From assembly GCF_016634425.1 (NCBI RefSeq), contig NZ_JAEPES010000005.1, forward strand, positions 1 to 64,000: a stretch of 64,000 nt of DNA, written 5' to 3'. This DNA comes from Lacisediminihabitans changchengi (lineage in GTDB: Bacteria; Actinomycetota; Actinomycetes; Actinomycetales; Microbacteriaceae). The position numbers were made by a program, and so were the translations under genes. Under the pieces are notes generated by a model. It was given only the letters and a program-made list of their open reading frames with translations. It was not told where the DNA came from and made no database searches. Shown one piece after another: positions 25,599-35,776 of this stretch; position 1 is the stretch's first letter; every line of letters begins with the position of its first letter.

Positions 25599-26516
25599 AT
25601 GACGACGATGTCGCAGGCCCGTCCCGTCGCGAAAGCGGCGCAGAAGCCTCACAAGCCCAAACTCGATTGGGCGGGCTGGAAGTTCGTCGGGCCGTTCATG
25701 GTGGTCTTCGCCTTCGTGCTCATCGCCCCGGTGGTCTACTCGATCTACCTCAGCCTCTTCAAAGAACAGTTGATCGGCGGAAACCAATTTGTCGGGCTCG
25801 CCAACTACGCGCAGGCCTTCACCGACCCGAAGCTCTGGAACGCTCTCGGCCGAGTCGTCCTGTTCCTCATCGTGCAGGTGCCGATCATGTTGGTGATCTC
25901 GCTGGCCGCGGCGCTCGCCCTCGACAGCGCGCGCCTCTACCTCTCCTCGTTCTTCCGTATCGCGATCTTCCTGCCGTACGCAGTGCCCGCCGTCGTCGCC
26001 ACCCTGATGTGGGGCTTCATGTACGGCACGCAGTTCGGTCTGGTGCGCAACATCAACGATTGGCTCGGTACGCATCTCGCGCCGCTCTCCAGCAACTGGG
26101 TGCTCGTCGCCGTCGGCAACATCAACACCTGGGAGTTCATCGGCTACAACATGCTGCTGTTCTACGCGGCACTGCGCGTCATCCCAGTCGACCTCTACGA
26201 GGCAGCGGAGCTCGACGGTGCAGGAACCTTCCGTGTCATCCGCAGCATCAAGCTGCCCGCGCTGCGTCCGGCCATCGTGATCGGAGTGATCTTCTCGATC
26301 ATCGGCAGCTTCCAGTTGTTCAACGAGCCGAACATCCTGCGGTCGCTCGCTCCGAACGCGATCAGCACCTTCTTCACCCCGAACATGTACGCGTACAACC
26401 TGTCGTTCTCGGGTCAGCAGTACAACTACTCGGCGACCATCGCGATCATCGTGGGCGTGCTCACGGCCGTGATCGCCTTCATCGTGCAACTCACCGGCTC
26501 TCGAAAGGAGGCGTGA
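25599..26516 (+). CDS. Sugar ABC transporter permease (MalF-like), arabinoside cluster 1
   Basis: A 305-residue inner-membrane permease with six hydrophobic segments and the cytoplasmic EAA loop (YEAAELDGAGTFRVIRSIKLP, near residue 205) that docks the ATPase. It belongs to the carbohydrate-uptake CUT1 group. A second permease (1 bp downstream) and a binding protein follow. No ATPase gene is present in the cluster, so it likely uses a shared MsiK-type ATPase encoded elsewhere. ATG 25608 is an alternative start. Confidence 0.9.
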   Translation: MTTMSQARPVAKAAQKPHKPKLDWAGWKFVGPFMVVFAFVLIAPVVYSIYLSLFKEQLIGGNQFVGLANYAQAFTDPKLWNALGRVVLFLIVQVPIMLVISLAAALALDSARLYLSSFFRIAIFLPYAVPAVVATLMWGFMYGTQFGLVRNINDWLGTHLAPLSSNWVLVAVGNINTWEFIGYNMLLFYAALRVIPVDLYEAAELDGAGTFRVIRSIKLPALRPAIVIGVIFSIIGSFQLFNEPNILRSLAPNAISTFFTPNMYAYNLSFSGQQYNYSATIAIIVGVLTAVIAFIVQLTGSRKEA

Positions 26517-26517
26517 G

Positions 26518-27444
26518 ATGGCGAACGCGACCATGACCGCCCCCCAGCGCACTCTCGCCCCCAGCAAGCGCACGCCCGGTCGCAGGATCGGTGCCGGAAT
26601 GGTGCGCCCCAAGTCGATCCCGCTGACCGTCATCATGGCGATCCTCGTGATCTACAGCCTGCTGCCGCTGTTCTGGCTGTTCGTCGGATCGACCAAGACG
26701 CAGAGCGAGCTGCTGAACTCGTTCGGGCTCTGGTTCAGCGGACCGTTCTCGCTGTTCGACAACATCGCACAGACCCTCACCTACGACAACGGCGTCTTCG
26801 TGCGCTGGTTGTTGAACACCCTGCTGTACGTGGTGGTGGGTGCGGGTGGCGCGACGTTCCTGGCGCTGCTCGGAGGCTACGGCCTGGCCAAGTTCACCTT
26901 TCCGGGCAAGAAGGCCGTCTTCGCCGTCGTGCTCGGAGCGGTGGCGATCCCTGGAACCGCCCTCGCCGTGCCGACGTTCCTGATGTTCAGCCAGATGCAC
27001 CTCACGAACACTCCGTGGGCGATCATCCTGCCCTCCCTGATCAGCCCGTTCGGCCTCTATCTGATCTGGACCTACGCGCAGGATGCCATCCCCAGCGAGT
27101 TGCTGGAGGCTGCGCGCATGGACGGCGCTGGCGAGTTCCGCACCTTCTTCACCATCTCGTTGCGGCTGCTCACGCCGGGCCTGATCACCGTGCTGCTGTT
27201 CACCCTGGTCGCGACCTGGAACAACTACTTTCTGCCGCTGATCATGCTGAGCGAGCCGACCTGGTATCCGCTGACCGTCGGCCTTAACCAGTGGAACCAG
27301 CAGGCGCAGACCGTCGGTGGCCAGCCGATTTACAACCTCGTCATCACCGGTTCGCTGCTCACGATCGTGCCGATCGTCGTCGCGTTCCTCTTCCTCCAGC
27401 GCTACTGGCAGTCCGGCCTCGCAGCCGGAAGCGTCAAGGCCTGA
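26518..27444 (+). CDS. Sugar ABC transporter permease (MalG-like), arabinoside cluster 1
   Basis: A 308-residue CUT1 permease with six membrane segments and the EAA loop LLEAARMDGAGEFRTFFTI. AAAGGAGG lies 5 nt before the ATG, just inside the end of the first permease gene, so the two subunits are made together and would form a heterodimer. Confidence 0.92.
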   Translation: MANATMTAPQRTLAPSKRTPGRRIGAGMVRPKSIPLTVIMAILVIYSLLPLFWLFVGSTKTQSELLNSFGLWFSGPFSLFDNIAQTLTYDNGVFVRWLLNTLLYVVVGAGGATFLALLGGYGLAKFTFPGKKAVFAVVLGAVAIPGTALAVPTFLMFSQMHLTNTPWAIILPSLISPFGLYLIWTYAQDAIPSELLEAARMDGAGEFRTFFTISLRLLTPGLITVLLFTLVATWNNYFLPLIMLSEPTWYPLTVGLNQWNQQAQTVGGQPIYNLVITGSLLTIVPIVVAFLFLQRYWQSGLAAGSVKA

Positions 27445-27492
27445 AAAACTCCTCACCCCACCACCACCTTTACAAGGAAGTGAAAGGCACCA

Positions 27493-28845
27493 ATGAATAA
27501 GAAGCACAGCACGCTCCGCCGAGTGGCGACCGCCGTTGCGAGCGGCGTGGCACTCACCGTCGCCCTCGCCGCCTGCTCGTCCGGAGGGTCCACCTCCGCC
27601 GACAGCGGCAGCGCGAGCGACATCACCGCTGCCCTGCAGAAGAAGTCCAGCATCACCGTGTGGGCCTGGGCTCCGGCAGTCAAGGACATCGCGGTCTCGT
27701 TCGAGAAGAAGTACCCGAACGTCACGGTCAAGGTCGTCAACGCCGGTACCGGCAACGACCAGTACATCAAGCTGCAGAACGCGGTCAAGGCCGGTTCCGG
27801 GGGCCCCGATGTTGCGCAGATCGAGTACTACGCCCTCCCGCAGTTCGCTCTTGGCGACTCCCTCGCCGACCTCAGCAAGTTCGGGATGTCCGACCTGAAG
27901 AGCAAGTACACGACCGGCACCTGGGGTTCGGTCAACCTGAACGGCAAGCTCGCCGCCCTTCCGCAGGACTCCGGCCCCATGGCGCTGTTCTACAACAAGA
28001 CCGTCTTCGACAAGTACGGCATTGCCGTGCCGACCACCTGGGACGAGTACATCGCCGCAGCGAAGACCCTGCACGCCGCGAACCCGAACGCCTACATCAC
28101 CAACGACACCGGTGACGCCGGCTTCGCCACCAGCATGATCTGGCAGGCCGGTGGCCAGCCGTACCAGACCAGCTCCGACGGCAAGAAGGTCACGATCAAT
28201 CTGCAGGATGCCGGCGCCAAGAAGTTCGCCAACATGTGGAGCCAGCTGGTCGACGGCGATCTCGTCTCGCCGATCTCCTCCTGGAGCGACGAGTGGTACA
28301 AGGGCCTCGCTGACGGTTCCATCGCGACCCTGGCCATCGGCGCGTGGATGCCCGGCAACCTGGAGACCGGCGTCGAGGCGGCATCCGGCAACTGGCGCGT
28401 CGCACCGCTGCCGACCTACACGGCAGGCTCCGCTGCCACGGCCGAGAACGGCGGAAGCGGCGACGCGGTCATGGCTGCGAGTAACAACAAGCTGGTCGCG
28501 GCCGGTTTCGTGAAGTACATGAACGCTCAGGAGGGTACGCAGATCTCGATGGAGGCCGGCGGATTCCCGTCGACCACCTCCGATCTGTCGTCGAGCAAGT
28601 TCCTCGACGCGGCTCCCGACTACTTCGGCGGGCAGCAGATCAACAAGGTGCTCGCCCAGGCATCGAAAGACGTCGTGAAGGGCTGGTCCTACCTGCCGTT
28701 CCAGGTCTACTCGAACAGCATCTTCGGTGACACCGTCGGCCAGGCCTACGCCGACAAGGCCAACCTGAACGACGGTCTGAAGGCGTGGCAGAAGTCCACC
28801 GCGAGCTACGGCTCCGAGCAGGGCTTCACCGTCACCAGCAAGTAA
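27493..28845 (+). CDS. Sugar-binding lipoprotein, arabinoside cluster 1
   Basis: A 450-residue extracellular solute-binding protein of family 1. The signal peptide ends in a lipobox (TVALAAC, Cys at about residue 28) followed by a Gly/Ser/Thr-rich linker. The mature part starts with ITVWAWAPAVKDIAVSFEKK and contains LPQDSGPMALFYNK, typical of CUT1 receptors. It captures arabinose-containing oligosaccharides (inferred from the GH51 and GH42 neighbours). A hairpin downstream may raise its transcript level relative to the enzymes. Confidence 0.92.
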   Translation: MNKKHSTLRRVATAVASGVALTVALAACSSGGSTSADSGSASDITAALQKKSSITVWAWAPAVKDIAVSFEKKYPNVTVKVVNAGTGNDQYIKLQNAVKAGSGGPDVAQIEYYALPQFALGDSLADLSKFGMSDLKSKYTTGTWGSVNLNGKLAALPQDSGPMALFYNKTVFDKYGIAVPTTWDEYIAAAKTLHAANPNAYITNDTGDAGFATSMIWQAGGQPYQTSSDGKKVTINLQDAGAKKFANMWSQLVDGDLVSPISSWSDEWYKGLADGSIATLAIGAWMPGNLETGVEAASGNWRVAPLPTYTAGSAATAENGGSGDAVMAASNNKLVAAGFVKYMNAQEGTQISMEAGGFPSTTSDLSSSKFLDAAPDYFGGQQINKVLAQASKDVVKGWSYLPFQVYSNSIFGDTVGQAYADKANLNDGLKAWQKSTASYGSEQGFTVTSK

Positions 28846-28879
28846 GTCGCCGCTAACACAGGGCACCATCGCACGGGCC

Positions 28880-28913
28880 GCGGCCCCTCACTCACAGCGA
28901 GTCGAGGGGCCGC
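28880..28913 (+). terminator. Intercistronic hairpin between binding protein and GH51 genes
   Basis: Arms GCGGCCCCTC (28880-28889) and GAGGGGCCGC (28904-28913), with an inner ACTC/GAGT pairing. It is probably a partial terminator or mRNA stabiliser that lets the binding protein be made in excess over the enzymes, a common arrangement in ABC operons. Confidence 0.6.
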
Positions 28914-28942
28914 AGCCATGTCGGGAAAACCAAGGAGTCATC

Positions 28943-30469
28943 GTGTCCGCACACATCCGCGTCGATCGGTCGACGCCGATCGCGCCCGTCGCGTCGCGGC
29001 TGTTCGGCTCATTCGTCGAGCACATGGGTCGCTCGGTCTACACCGGAATCTACGAACCGACCCACCCGACCGCGCTGCCGAACGGCTTCAGGGCCGACGT
29101 GCTCGAACTGGTGAAGGAACTCGGGCCCAGTATCATCCGGTATCCGGGCGGCAACTTCGTCTCCGGCTTTCGCTGGGAGGACTCGGTCGGCCCGCGCGCC
29201 GAGCGTCCGGTGCGTCTCGACGCGGCCTGGCACAGCGTGGAGACCAACGAGGTCGGTCTTCACGAGTTCGCCGAGTGGGCGGAGCTCGCCGGCGTCGAGA
29301 TCATGCAGGCGGTCAACCTCGGCACCCGGGGGCTCGAGGATGCCGCGGCGCTTCTCGAATACACCAACCACCGGGGCGGCACCGCGCTCGCCGAACAGCG
29401 TCGCGCCAACGGCCGGGATGAGCCGTTCGGCGTAACCGTCTGGTGCCTCGGTAATGAGATGGACGGCCCTTGGCAGATCGGCCACAAGACCGCGGAAGAA
29501 TACGGCCGGATCGCGGTCGAATCTGGCCGACTGATGAAGTGGATCGACCCCTCCATCGAACTAGTCGCTGCCGGAAGCTCGAACTCGGAGATGCCGAGCT
29601 TTGGATCGTGGGAGCGAACGGTGCTCGAGCACAGTGCAGAGGTCGTCGACCACATCTCGCTGCACGCCTACTTCGAGGAACGTGACGGTGATGCCGCCAG
29701 CTTTCTCGCCTCCGCCGTCGAACTCGATCGCGCCATCGCCACGATGGCCTCCGTCATCGACGAGACGCTCGCCGCTCAGGGGCTGGACAAGACGATCGGT
29801 ATCAGCGTCGACGAGTGGAATGTCTGGTACCTCGAGCGGTTCAATGCCGTCGACAAGGAGCCGCTGCTCACCGGGGTCTGGGCCGAGCATCCGCGCATCA
29901 TCGAAGACGAGTACAGCGTCACCGATGCGGTCGTCGTCGGCTCGCTGCTCATCTCCCTGCTGCGCAACAGCGACCGCGTGTCGATGGCGAACCTCGCCCA
30001 GCTGGTCAACGTGATCGCGCCGATCCGCTCCGAGCCGAACGGGCCCGCCTGGCGCCAGACCACCTTCTACCCCTTTTCTCTCACCGCAGCGGCCGCCCGC
30101 GGCGATGTGCTCTCGATGAAGATCGACAGCGAGCAGGTGCCCACCTCCCGCTCAGGTGACGTCGACCAGATCGACGCCGTCGCAACCGCCACCGAGGACG
30201 AGCTCGTGCTCTTCCTCGTGAACCGCTCGCTCGAGCGGGCGGAACCCGTGACCATCGACGTGGGCGACGGTACGACCGCCGTGCGCAGCGCCAGCACCAT
30301 CACGCCGCCAGTGGGCGGCACACGATTCACCGCCAACACGGCGGACCGACCGGAAGCAGTAACACCAATGCCCCTCACCACCGTCGCGCTCGAGGGTTCG
30401 ACCCTCACCGTCGAGCTTCCCGCCCTCTCCTGGTCGGTCATCCGGCTCTCGCTCGCGGGTCAGGCATGA
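28943..30469 (+). CDS. GH51 alpha-L-arabinofuranosidase
   Basis: A 508-residue cytoplasmic enzyme that removes alpha-L-arabinofuranosyl units from arabinan or arabinoxylan fragments. The acid/base is Glu172 in CLGNEMDGPW and the nucleophile Glu291 in SVDEWNVWY. RYPGGNFVSGFRWED is the family's substrate-pocket signature. No signal peptide, so it works on imported oligosaccharides. It starts at GTG with AAGGAG 6-7 nt upstream and overlaps the next gene (ATGA). Confidence 0.95.
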   Translation: MSAHIRVDRSTPIAPVASRLFGSFVEHMGRSVYTGIYEPTHPTALPNGFRADVLELVKELGPSIIRYPGGNFVSGFRWEDSVGPRAERPVRLDAAWHSVETNEVGLHEFAEWAELAGVEIMQAVNLGTRGLEDAAALLEYTNHRGGTALAEQRRANGRDEPFGVTVWCLGNEMDGPWQIGHKTAEEYGRIAVESGRLMKWIDPSIELVAAGSSNSEMPSFGSWERTVLEHSAEVVDHISLHAYFEERDGDAASFLASAVELDRAIATMASVIDETLAAQGLDKTIGISVDEWNVWYLERFNAVDKEPLLTGVWAEHPRIIEDEYSVTDAVVVGSLLISLLRNSDRVSMANLAQLVNVIAPIRSEPNGPAWRQTTFYPFSLTAAAARGDVLSMKIDSEQVPTSRSGDVDQIDAVATATEDELVLFLVNRSLERAEPVTIDVGDGTTAVRSASTITPPVGGTRFTANTADRPEAVTPMPLTTVALEGSTLTVELPALSWSVIRLSLAGQA

Positions 30470-32526
30470 CCGCGCGCTGGGTGCGCTGGCCCGAGGAGCA
30501 CGATCTCGCGGACGGAACGAGAAGCCTCGCGGCGGGCACACCGCGCATGGGCTTCGGCGCAGACTACAACCCCGAGCAGTGGCCGGAAGAGGTCTGGGCC
30601 GACGACGTCCGGCTGATGCGCGAGGCCGGCGTCACCATCGTCAGCATCGGCATCTTCTCCTGGGCGCTGCTCCAGCCCACCGCCGACAGTTGGAACTTCG
30701 GCTGGCTCGACCGCGTGATCGACCTGCTGCACGACAACGGCATCGCCGTCGACCTCGCCACCGCCACCGCCAGCCCGCCGCCGTGGCTCACGGCTGCGCA
30801 CCCCAAAGTGCTGCCGGTGAACCGCCTCGGCGAGACGATCTGGCCGGGCGGCCGCCAGCAGTGGCGCCCGACCTCTCCGGTGTTCCGCGACTACGCGCTC
30901 GAACTCGTGCGGGTGATGGCAGAGCGCTACGGCCAGCACCCGGCCCTCGCGATGTGGCACGTCAGCAACGAGCTGGGCTGCCACAACGTCTACGACTTCT
31001 CGGATGATGCCGCCGCCGCATTCCGCGTCTGGCTGCGGGGGCGCTACGGGTCCGTCGCCGACCTCAACCGCGCGTGGGCGACGGCCTTCTGGTCGCAGAG
31101 CTACTCCACCTTCGATGAGGTGCTGCCGCCGCGGCTCGCGGCGACGCATCCCAATCCGACGCAGCAGCTCGACTTTGCGCGGTTCTCGAGCGACGCGCTG
31201 AAGGACTACCTGATCGCCGAACGCGACCTGTTGCGCGGGGTCACGCCGGACATCCCGATCACCACCAACTTCATGGTGATGGGGGAGACCAAGGCGATGA
31301 ACTACGCCGACTGGGCGAGCGAGGTCGACATCGTCTCGAACGACCACTACATCCTGGGCGCAGACCCGCTGGGGTTCGAGGAGCTGTCGTTCTCGGCAAA
31401 CCTGACGGGGCACCTGGCCGGCGAGCCGTGGTTCCTGATGGAGCATTCCACCAGCGCGGTCAACTGGCAGCCGGTGAACCTGGCCAAGACGCCTGGTCAG
31501 CTGCGTCGCGACAGCCTCACCCACGTGGCCCACGGCGCGGATGCCGTCTGCTTCTTCCAGTGGCGGCAGTCGCTGGGCGGCGCGGAGAAGTTCCACTCGG
31601 GCATGGTGCCGCACGCCGGCGCCGACAGCCAGGTCTTCCGCGACGTCGTGGCGCTCGGCGCCGATCTACGGGCCCTCGCCCCCGTCGTCGGCTCGCGCAC
31701 GAAACAGGCGAGCATCGCCATCCTGTTCGACTGGGAGAGCTGGTGGGCGTCCGAGCTCGACTCGCACCCCTCCGACCTGCTGCGCTACAAGCACGAGGCG
31801 ATGGCCTGGTACGCGGCGGTGCTGCGGGGTGGGCTGAGTGCCGACGTCATCCCGGTGTCCTCGGCGTTGGACGGTTACGACATCGTCATCGCGCCGATGC
31901 TGTACCTGGTGCCGGCCGACACCGCGGATCGCCTTGCCGACTTCGCCCGCGGCGGCGGAAACCTCATCGTCGGCTTCTTCAGCGGCATCGTCGACCAGGA
32001 CGACCGGGTGTATCCCGGCGGCTACCCGGGCGCCTTCCGCGAGCTGCTCGGCGTGCGCGTCGAGGAGTTCGGCCCGTTGCTGCCCGGCGTCACCACCACC
32101 CTCGATAACGGTGCCGTCGGCACGCTGTGGAGCGAGAACGTGGCGGTCGAGCCCGACGTCGAGGTCATCGCGCGCTTCGTCGACGGGGCGTTCCCCGGCG
32201 TTCCCGCGATCACCAGCAGAACAGTGGATGCCGGCGCCGCCTCGTACGTCGCGACCTCGCTGGGTGAGCGCGAGCGCACCGATCTGCTCGCGTTGTTCGC
32301 GCGTCGTGCCGGAATCGAGTCCGGCCTGGACGCATCCGTTCACGGCACGGTCGAGCTGATCACCCGGGTGACCGACACCCACGAGTACCGCTTCGTGGTG
32401 AACCACAGCGCGGCGACGGTGCAGGTGCCGGGTGTCGACGGCGTCGACCTGCTCGGCGCCGACGTGTCCGACGGCGTGCTTACGCTCGGCCCGAACGGCG
32501 TGGCCGTGCTCGAGGTATCCCGCTAG
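30466..32526 (+). CDS. GH42 beta-galactosidase / alpha-L-arabinopyranosidase, cluster 1
   Basis: A 686-residue GH42 enzyme. Residues about 25-400 are the TIM barrel, with acid/base Glu169 (WHVSNELGCHN) and nucleophile Glu326 (WFLMEHSTSAVNWQ). It is followed by the trimerisation domain and a small beta domain. It cleaves beta-galactosides, or alpha-L-arabinopyranosides in some relatives; the GH51 partner points to arabinogalactan fragments (inference). No secretion signal. It is translationally coupled to the GH51 gene. A paralogue lies at 55178-57241. Confidence 0.92.
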   Translation: MTARWVRWPEEHDLADGTRSLAAGTPRMGFGADYNPEQWPEEVWADDVRLMREAGVTIVSIGIFSWALLQPTADSWNFGWLDRVIDLLHDNGIAVDLATATASPPPWLTAAHPKVLPVNRLGETIWPGGRQQWRPTSPVFRDYALELVRVMAERYGQHPALAMWHVSNELGCHNVYDFSDDAAAAFRVWLRGRYGSVADLNRAWATAFWSQSYSTFDEVLPPRLAATHPNPTQQLDFARFSSDALKDYLIAERDLLRGVTPDIPITTNFMVMGETKAMNYADWASEVDIVSNDHYILGADPLGFEELSFSANLTGHLAGEPWFLMEHSTSAVNWQPVNLAKTPGQLRRDSLTHVAHGADAVCFFQWRQSLGGAEKFHSGMVPHAGADSQVFRDVVALGADLRALAPVVGSRTKQASIAILFDWESWWASELDSHPSDLLRYKHEAMAWYAAVLRGGLSADVIPVSSALDGYDIVIAPMLYLVPADTADRLADFARGGGNLIVGFFSGIVDQDDRVYPGGYPGAFRELLGVRVEEFGPLLPGVTTTLDNGAVGTLWSENVAVEPDVEVIARFVDGAFPGVPAITSRTVDAGAASYVATSLGERERTDLLALFARRAGIESGLDASVHGTVELITRVTDTHEYRFVVNHSAATVQVPGVDGVDLLGADVSDGVLTLGPNGVAVLEVSR

Positions 32527-32561
32527 GGCCCACTCTGGAGACCCGGGCCCTGGGGTCGCGC

Positions 32562-32618
32562 TGAGTTGCATGTTTTGGTCGTTATGAGCGGCTCAAAACG
32601 ACCAAAACATGCAACTCA
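32562..32618. repeat. Long perfect palindrome between GH42 and dnaX
   Basis: Two 22-nt arms (32562-32583 and 32597-32618) are exact complements (starting TGAGTTGCATGTTTTGG). The 13-nt middle adds a TGAGC/GCTCA pairing, giving a hairpin of about 27 bp. It could be a terminator for the GH42 operon, but there is no T-run and it is unusually long. A REP-like mobile palindrome is another option. Confidence 0.85.
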
Positions 32619-32725
32619 CGGATGTCTGCGCCACCGCGAACCCGCGGTGACAGGATTCCCGCGGTCGGGTGCGGGCATCCGCTCACAGCGCGCACCCTCC
32701 CGGCCGGAGTGTCGGTGGCGCCGGG

Positions 32726-32731
32726 TAGTCT
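32726..32731 (+). promoter_or_regulatory. -10 box (TAGTCT) of a leaderless dnaX transcript
   Basis: TAGTCT stands 6 nt before the dnaX GTG, with no ribosome binding site in between, the same spacing as pta and mqo in this window. Confidence 0.55.
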
Positions 32732-32737
32732 TTACCG

Positions 32738-35074
32738 GTGGTCACCGCCCTATATCGCCGTTACCGGCCAGAGAATTTCGCCGAACTGATCGGCCAGTCC
32801 CAGGTGACCGATCCGCTGCGCACCGCACTGCGCACCGACCGGGTCAACCACGCCTACCTGTTCAGCGGACCGCGCGGCTGCGGCAAGACCACGTCGGCTC
32901 GCATCCTCGCCCGCTGCCTCAACTGCGTCGAAGGTCCGACCGACACCCCGTGCGGCGTCTGCCCGTCGTGCGTCGAGCTGTCCCGCGATGGTGGCGGCTC
33001 GATGGATGTCGTCGAGATCGACGCCGCGAGCCATAACGGGGTGGATGACGCCCGCGACATCCGCGACCGTGCCGTCTTTGCGCCCGCCCGCGATCGCTTC
33101 AAGATATTCATCCTCGACGAGGCGCACATGGTGACGCCGCAGGGCTTCAACGCGCTGCTCAAGATCGTCGAAGAGCCGCCGGAGCACGTCAAGTTCATCT
33201 TCGCGACCACCGAGCCCGAGAAGGTCATCGGCACGATCCGGTCGCGCACGCACCACTACCCCTTCCGTCTGGTGCCGCCGGCCCAGATGCTCGAGTACGT
33301 GCAGTCGCTCTGCGTCTCCGAGGGCGTCGAGGTCGAGGGCGGTGTGCTGCCACTCGTCGTTCGTGCAGGCGGCGGGTCCGTGCGGGACACGCTGTCGATC
33401 CTCGACCAGCTGATCGCCGGGTCCGATGGTTCGTTGGTGCAGTACGAGCGTGCGGTCGCCTTGCTCGGCTACACCCACGGCGCGCTGCTCGGCGAGGTCG
33501 TCGACGCGCTCGGTGCCCGCGACGCCGCCGCGGCCTTCACCGCGGTCGACCGCGTCATCCAGACCGGGCAAGACCCGCGTCGCTTCGTCGAAGACCTGCT
33601 CGAGCGCCTCCGCGACCTCATCGTCGTCAGCGCATACTCGGTCGGGTCCGTCGCCGAGGGTGCCGCCGCTGTTCTCCGCGGCATCCAGCAAGACGAACTC
33701 GACCGCATGGCCGCGCAGGCGGCGCATTTCGGTACAGCCGAGCTCAGCCGCGCGGCGGATGTCGTCAACGCGGCCCTTACGGAGATGACGGGCGCCACGT
33801 CCCCGCGTCTCCACCTCGAACTCATGATCGCCCGCGTGCTTGTCCCCGCCAGCGACGACAGCCAGCGCGGCGCTCTCGCCCGGGTCGAACGGCTCGAGCG
33901 TCGCATCGGGGTCGCCGGGCCCGACGCGCCCCGCTCGGTCCCGGAGCCCGTCTCGGTCCCTGAGCCTGGGCCCACGCCGCCGGTTCCGAACGATCGCGCC
34001 AGCGATCGGGCGGCCGTGCCGGTGGGGAGCGAAGGGCGCCCGGCCGCACCCGCACCTGCCCCCTCCGCGCCGGTCGAGGTCGTCACCGAGGTGCAGTCGC
34101 CCACCATCTCCGCTGGCACCATCGAGGAGCAGAAGCCGGTCGCGGTAAAGACGCCGCCCGCCGCCGGCACGGTCACCCTTCAGCACGTCAAAGACGCCTG
34201 GCCCGAAATCCTCGAGGCCGTCAGCAAGGCCAAGCGCGCGGCCTGGATGGTCGTCTACACCGCCGAGCCGGTGGAGCTTCGTGACGGGAACATCCTTGTC
34301 CTCACCTTCCAGAGCCAGTCGGATGTCGACGCGCTCAAGCAGGTTTCAGCGCCGGGCGAGGGCGTTGCCGACCACCTCAAGCAGGCGGTGCTCGACGTGC
34401 TCGGATTCAAGCCGCTGCTGATCGCGCGCGCCGACAGTGCGCGGCCCGGTGCTCCGGCAGCTGCGCAGCCTCCGGCGCCAGCTCCGGTCGTGGCGCCGGC
34501 ACAGGCTGCGGCTCCTGTCACTTCCGCCGCTCCTGCTGCTGCCGCTTCTGCCGCTACAGCACCAGCCGTCACGTCGATCCCGACCGTGACGATGCCGGTG
34601 ACGCACTGGGTGACCGCGCAGCCGCCGGTGTCTGATCCTGCGCCAGTCGCGGCATCCGTGCCCGCCTCAGCCGTGCCCGCAGCCGCCCCGGTCGCGCCGG
34701 CGGCTCCATCCGCACCCGTCGACGATATGCCGCCGTACGATGATGTCCCCCCGGAGCCTCGTGAGCCCGACATCGAGCCCCCGCTGCCCCCAGACGGCAT
34801 GAGCTGGGCCACCGCAGCGATCACCGACGCGGAGCCGGAGACCCGGCCCGCGCGGGCGCCGGAGCGCAATGCTCCCACAGCCGAGAAGCCCGCCCCCGAG
34901 AAGGCCGCTTCCGTGGCGGAAGCTCCCGCGGCTCCGACGCGTCCGGTGCGCACACCCGTTGCGATGGTCGATGGCAAGCAGCGCTACGGGGAGTCCGTGG
35001 TGCGAGAGATCCTCGGCGCAAGCTTCATCGAAGAGCAGGCAATCGCGCCGCGCGTCGCCCCGAGAGAGCAGTAG
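32738..35074 (+). CDS. dnaX: DNA polymerase III subunit gamma/tau
   Basis: A 778-residue clamp-loader ATPase. Walker A is [11 protein letters not shown] (near residue 45), the four-cysteine zinc site is CLNC...CGVCPSC (residues about 64-79) and Walker B is ILDEAH. Domain III ends around residue 360. The remainder is an Ala/Pro-rich, low-complexity tau region with a conserved stretch ([19 protein letters not shown], near residue 490). It loads the sliding clamp and links polymerase to helicase. GTG start, probably leaderless. recR follows after 2 bp. Confidence 0.95.
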   Translation: MVTALYRRYRPENFAELIGQSQVTDPLRTALRTDRVNHAYLFSGPRGCGKTTSARILARCLNCVEGPTDTPCGVCPSCVELSRDGGGSMDVVEIDAASHNGVDDARDIRDRAVFAPARDRFKIFILDEAHMVTPQGFNALLKIVEEPPEHVKFIFATTEPEKVIGTIRSRTHHYPFRLVPPAQMLEYVQSLCVSEGVEVEGGVLPLVVRAGGGSVRDTLSILDQLIAGSDGSLVQYERAVALLGYTHGALLGEVVDALGARDAAAAFTAVDRVIQTGQDPRRFVEDLLERLRDLIVVSAYSVGSVAEGAAAVLRGIQQDELDRMAAQAAHFGTAELSRAADVVNAALTEMTGATSPRLHLELMIARVLVPASDDSQRGALARVERLERRIGVAGPDAPRSVPEPVSVPEPGPTPPVPNDRASDRAAVPVGSEGRPAAPAPAPSAPVEVVTEVQSPTISAGTIEEQKPVAVKTPPAAGTVTLQHVKDAWPEILEAVSKAKRAAWMVVYTAEPVELRDGNILVLTFQSQSDVDALKQVSAPGEGVADHLKQAVLDVLGFKPLLIARADSARPGAPAAAQPPAPAPVVAPAQAAAPVTSAAPAAAASAATAPAVTSIPTVTMPVTHWVTAQPPVSDPAPVAASVPASAVPAAAPVAPAAPSAPVDDMPPYDDVPPEPREPDIEPPLPPDGMSWATAAITDAEPETRPARAPERNAPTAEKPAPEKAASVAEAPAAPTRPVRTPVAMVDGKQRYGESVVREILGASFIEEQAIAPRVAPREQ

Positions 35075-35076
35075 GC

Positions 35077-35676
35077 GTGTACGACGGAATCGTTCAGGAG
35101 CTGATCGACGAGCTCGGTCGCCTTCCCGGCATCGGCCCCAAGTCGGCGCAGCGCATCGCGTTCCACATCTTGCAGACGGAGACCTTCGACGTCACCCACC
35201 TCGCCGAGGTGCTGATGACGGTCAAAGAGAAGGTGCATTTCTGCGAGATCTGCGGCAACGTCACCGAGCAAGACACCTGCAGCATCTGCCGTGATGTTCG
35301 CCGCTCGCCGACCACCATCTGCGTGGTCGAGGAGGCGAAAGATGTCGTCGCGATCGAGCGCACCCGTGAGTTCAAGGGTCTGTACCACGTGCTGGGCGGT
35401 GCGATCAGTCCGATCGACGGCGTCGGACCGGATGACCTCCGCATCCGTCAGCTGATGCAGCGTCTCGCCGACGGCACCGTCACCGAAGTCATCATCGCCA
35501 CCGACCCGAACCTCGAGGGCGAGGCGACCGCCACCTACCTTTCGCGCATGATGATGCACCTCGGACTCCGCATCACACGTCTCGCCTCGGGCCTGCCGGT
35601 CGGTGGAGACCTCGAGTACGCCGACGAGGTCACCCTCGGTCGAGCATTCGAGGGCCGTCGCGTCGTAGAGAACTAG
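35077..35676 (+). CDS. recR: Recombination mediator RecR
   Basis: A 199-residue protein of normal length. It has the N-terminal helix-hairpin-helix ([20 protein letters not shown]), the zinc finger CEICGNV...CSICRD, the Toprim domain ([15 protein letters not shown]) and the C-terminal [20 protein letters not shown]. With RecF/RecO it helps load RecA on gapped DNA. GTG start 2 bp after dnaX, the usual dnaX-recR pairing. Confidence 0.96.
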   Translation: MYDGIVQELIDELGRLPGIGPKSAQRIAFHILQTETFDVTHLAEVLMTVKEKVHFCEICGNVTEQDTCSICRDVRRSPTTICVVEEAKDVVAIERTREFKGLYHVLGGAISPIDGVGPDDLRIRQLMQRLADGTVTEVIIATDPNLEGEATATYLSRMMMHLGLRITRLASGLPVGGDLEYADEVTLGRAFEGRRVVEN

Positions 35677-35716
35677 GCTCCTGAATTTCGTGGGCGGGCC
35701 CTCCTGCCCCTTACTG

Positions 35717-35776
35717 CTCACCTGAGAACCTGCCAGCTCACCTGAGAACCTGACTGCCCACCTGAGAACCTGCCAG
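35717..35776. repeat. Three 20-bp tandem repeats upstream of lysC
   Basis: Units at 35717-35736, 35737-35756 and 35757-35776, consensus CTCACCTGAGAACCTGCCAG, each keeping CACCTGAGAACCTG intact. They lie in the 303-bp gap between recR and lysC, about 200 bp before the lysC start. The rest of that gap shows no gene. They might be regulator-binding sites for the aspartate-pathway operon. Confidence 0.8.

Noticed and set aside
26491..28869. 792-codon antisense frame over the permease and binding-protein genes
   Set aside because: The sense strand has clear ABC transporter genes with start sites and motifs; the antisense product is low complexity (Asp/Glu/Gly/Arg-rich).
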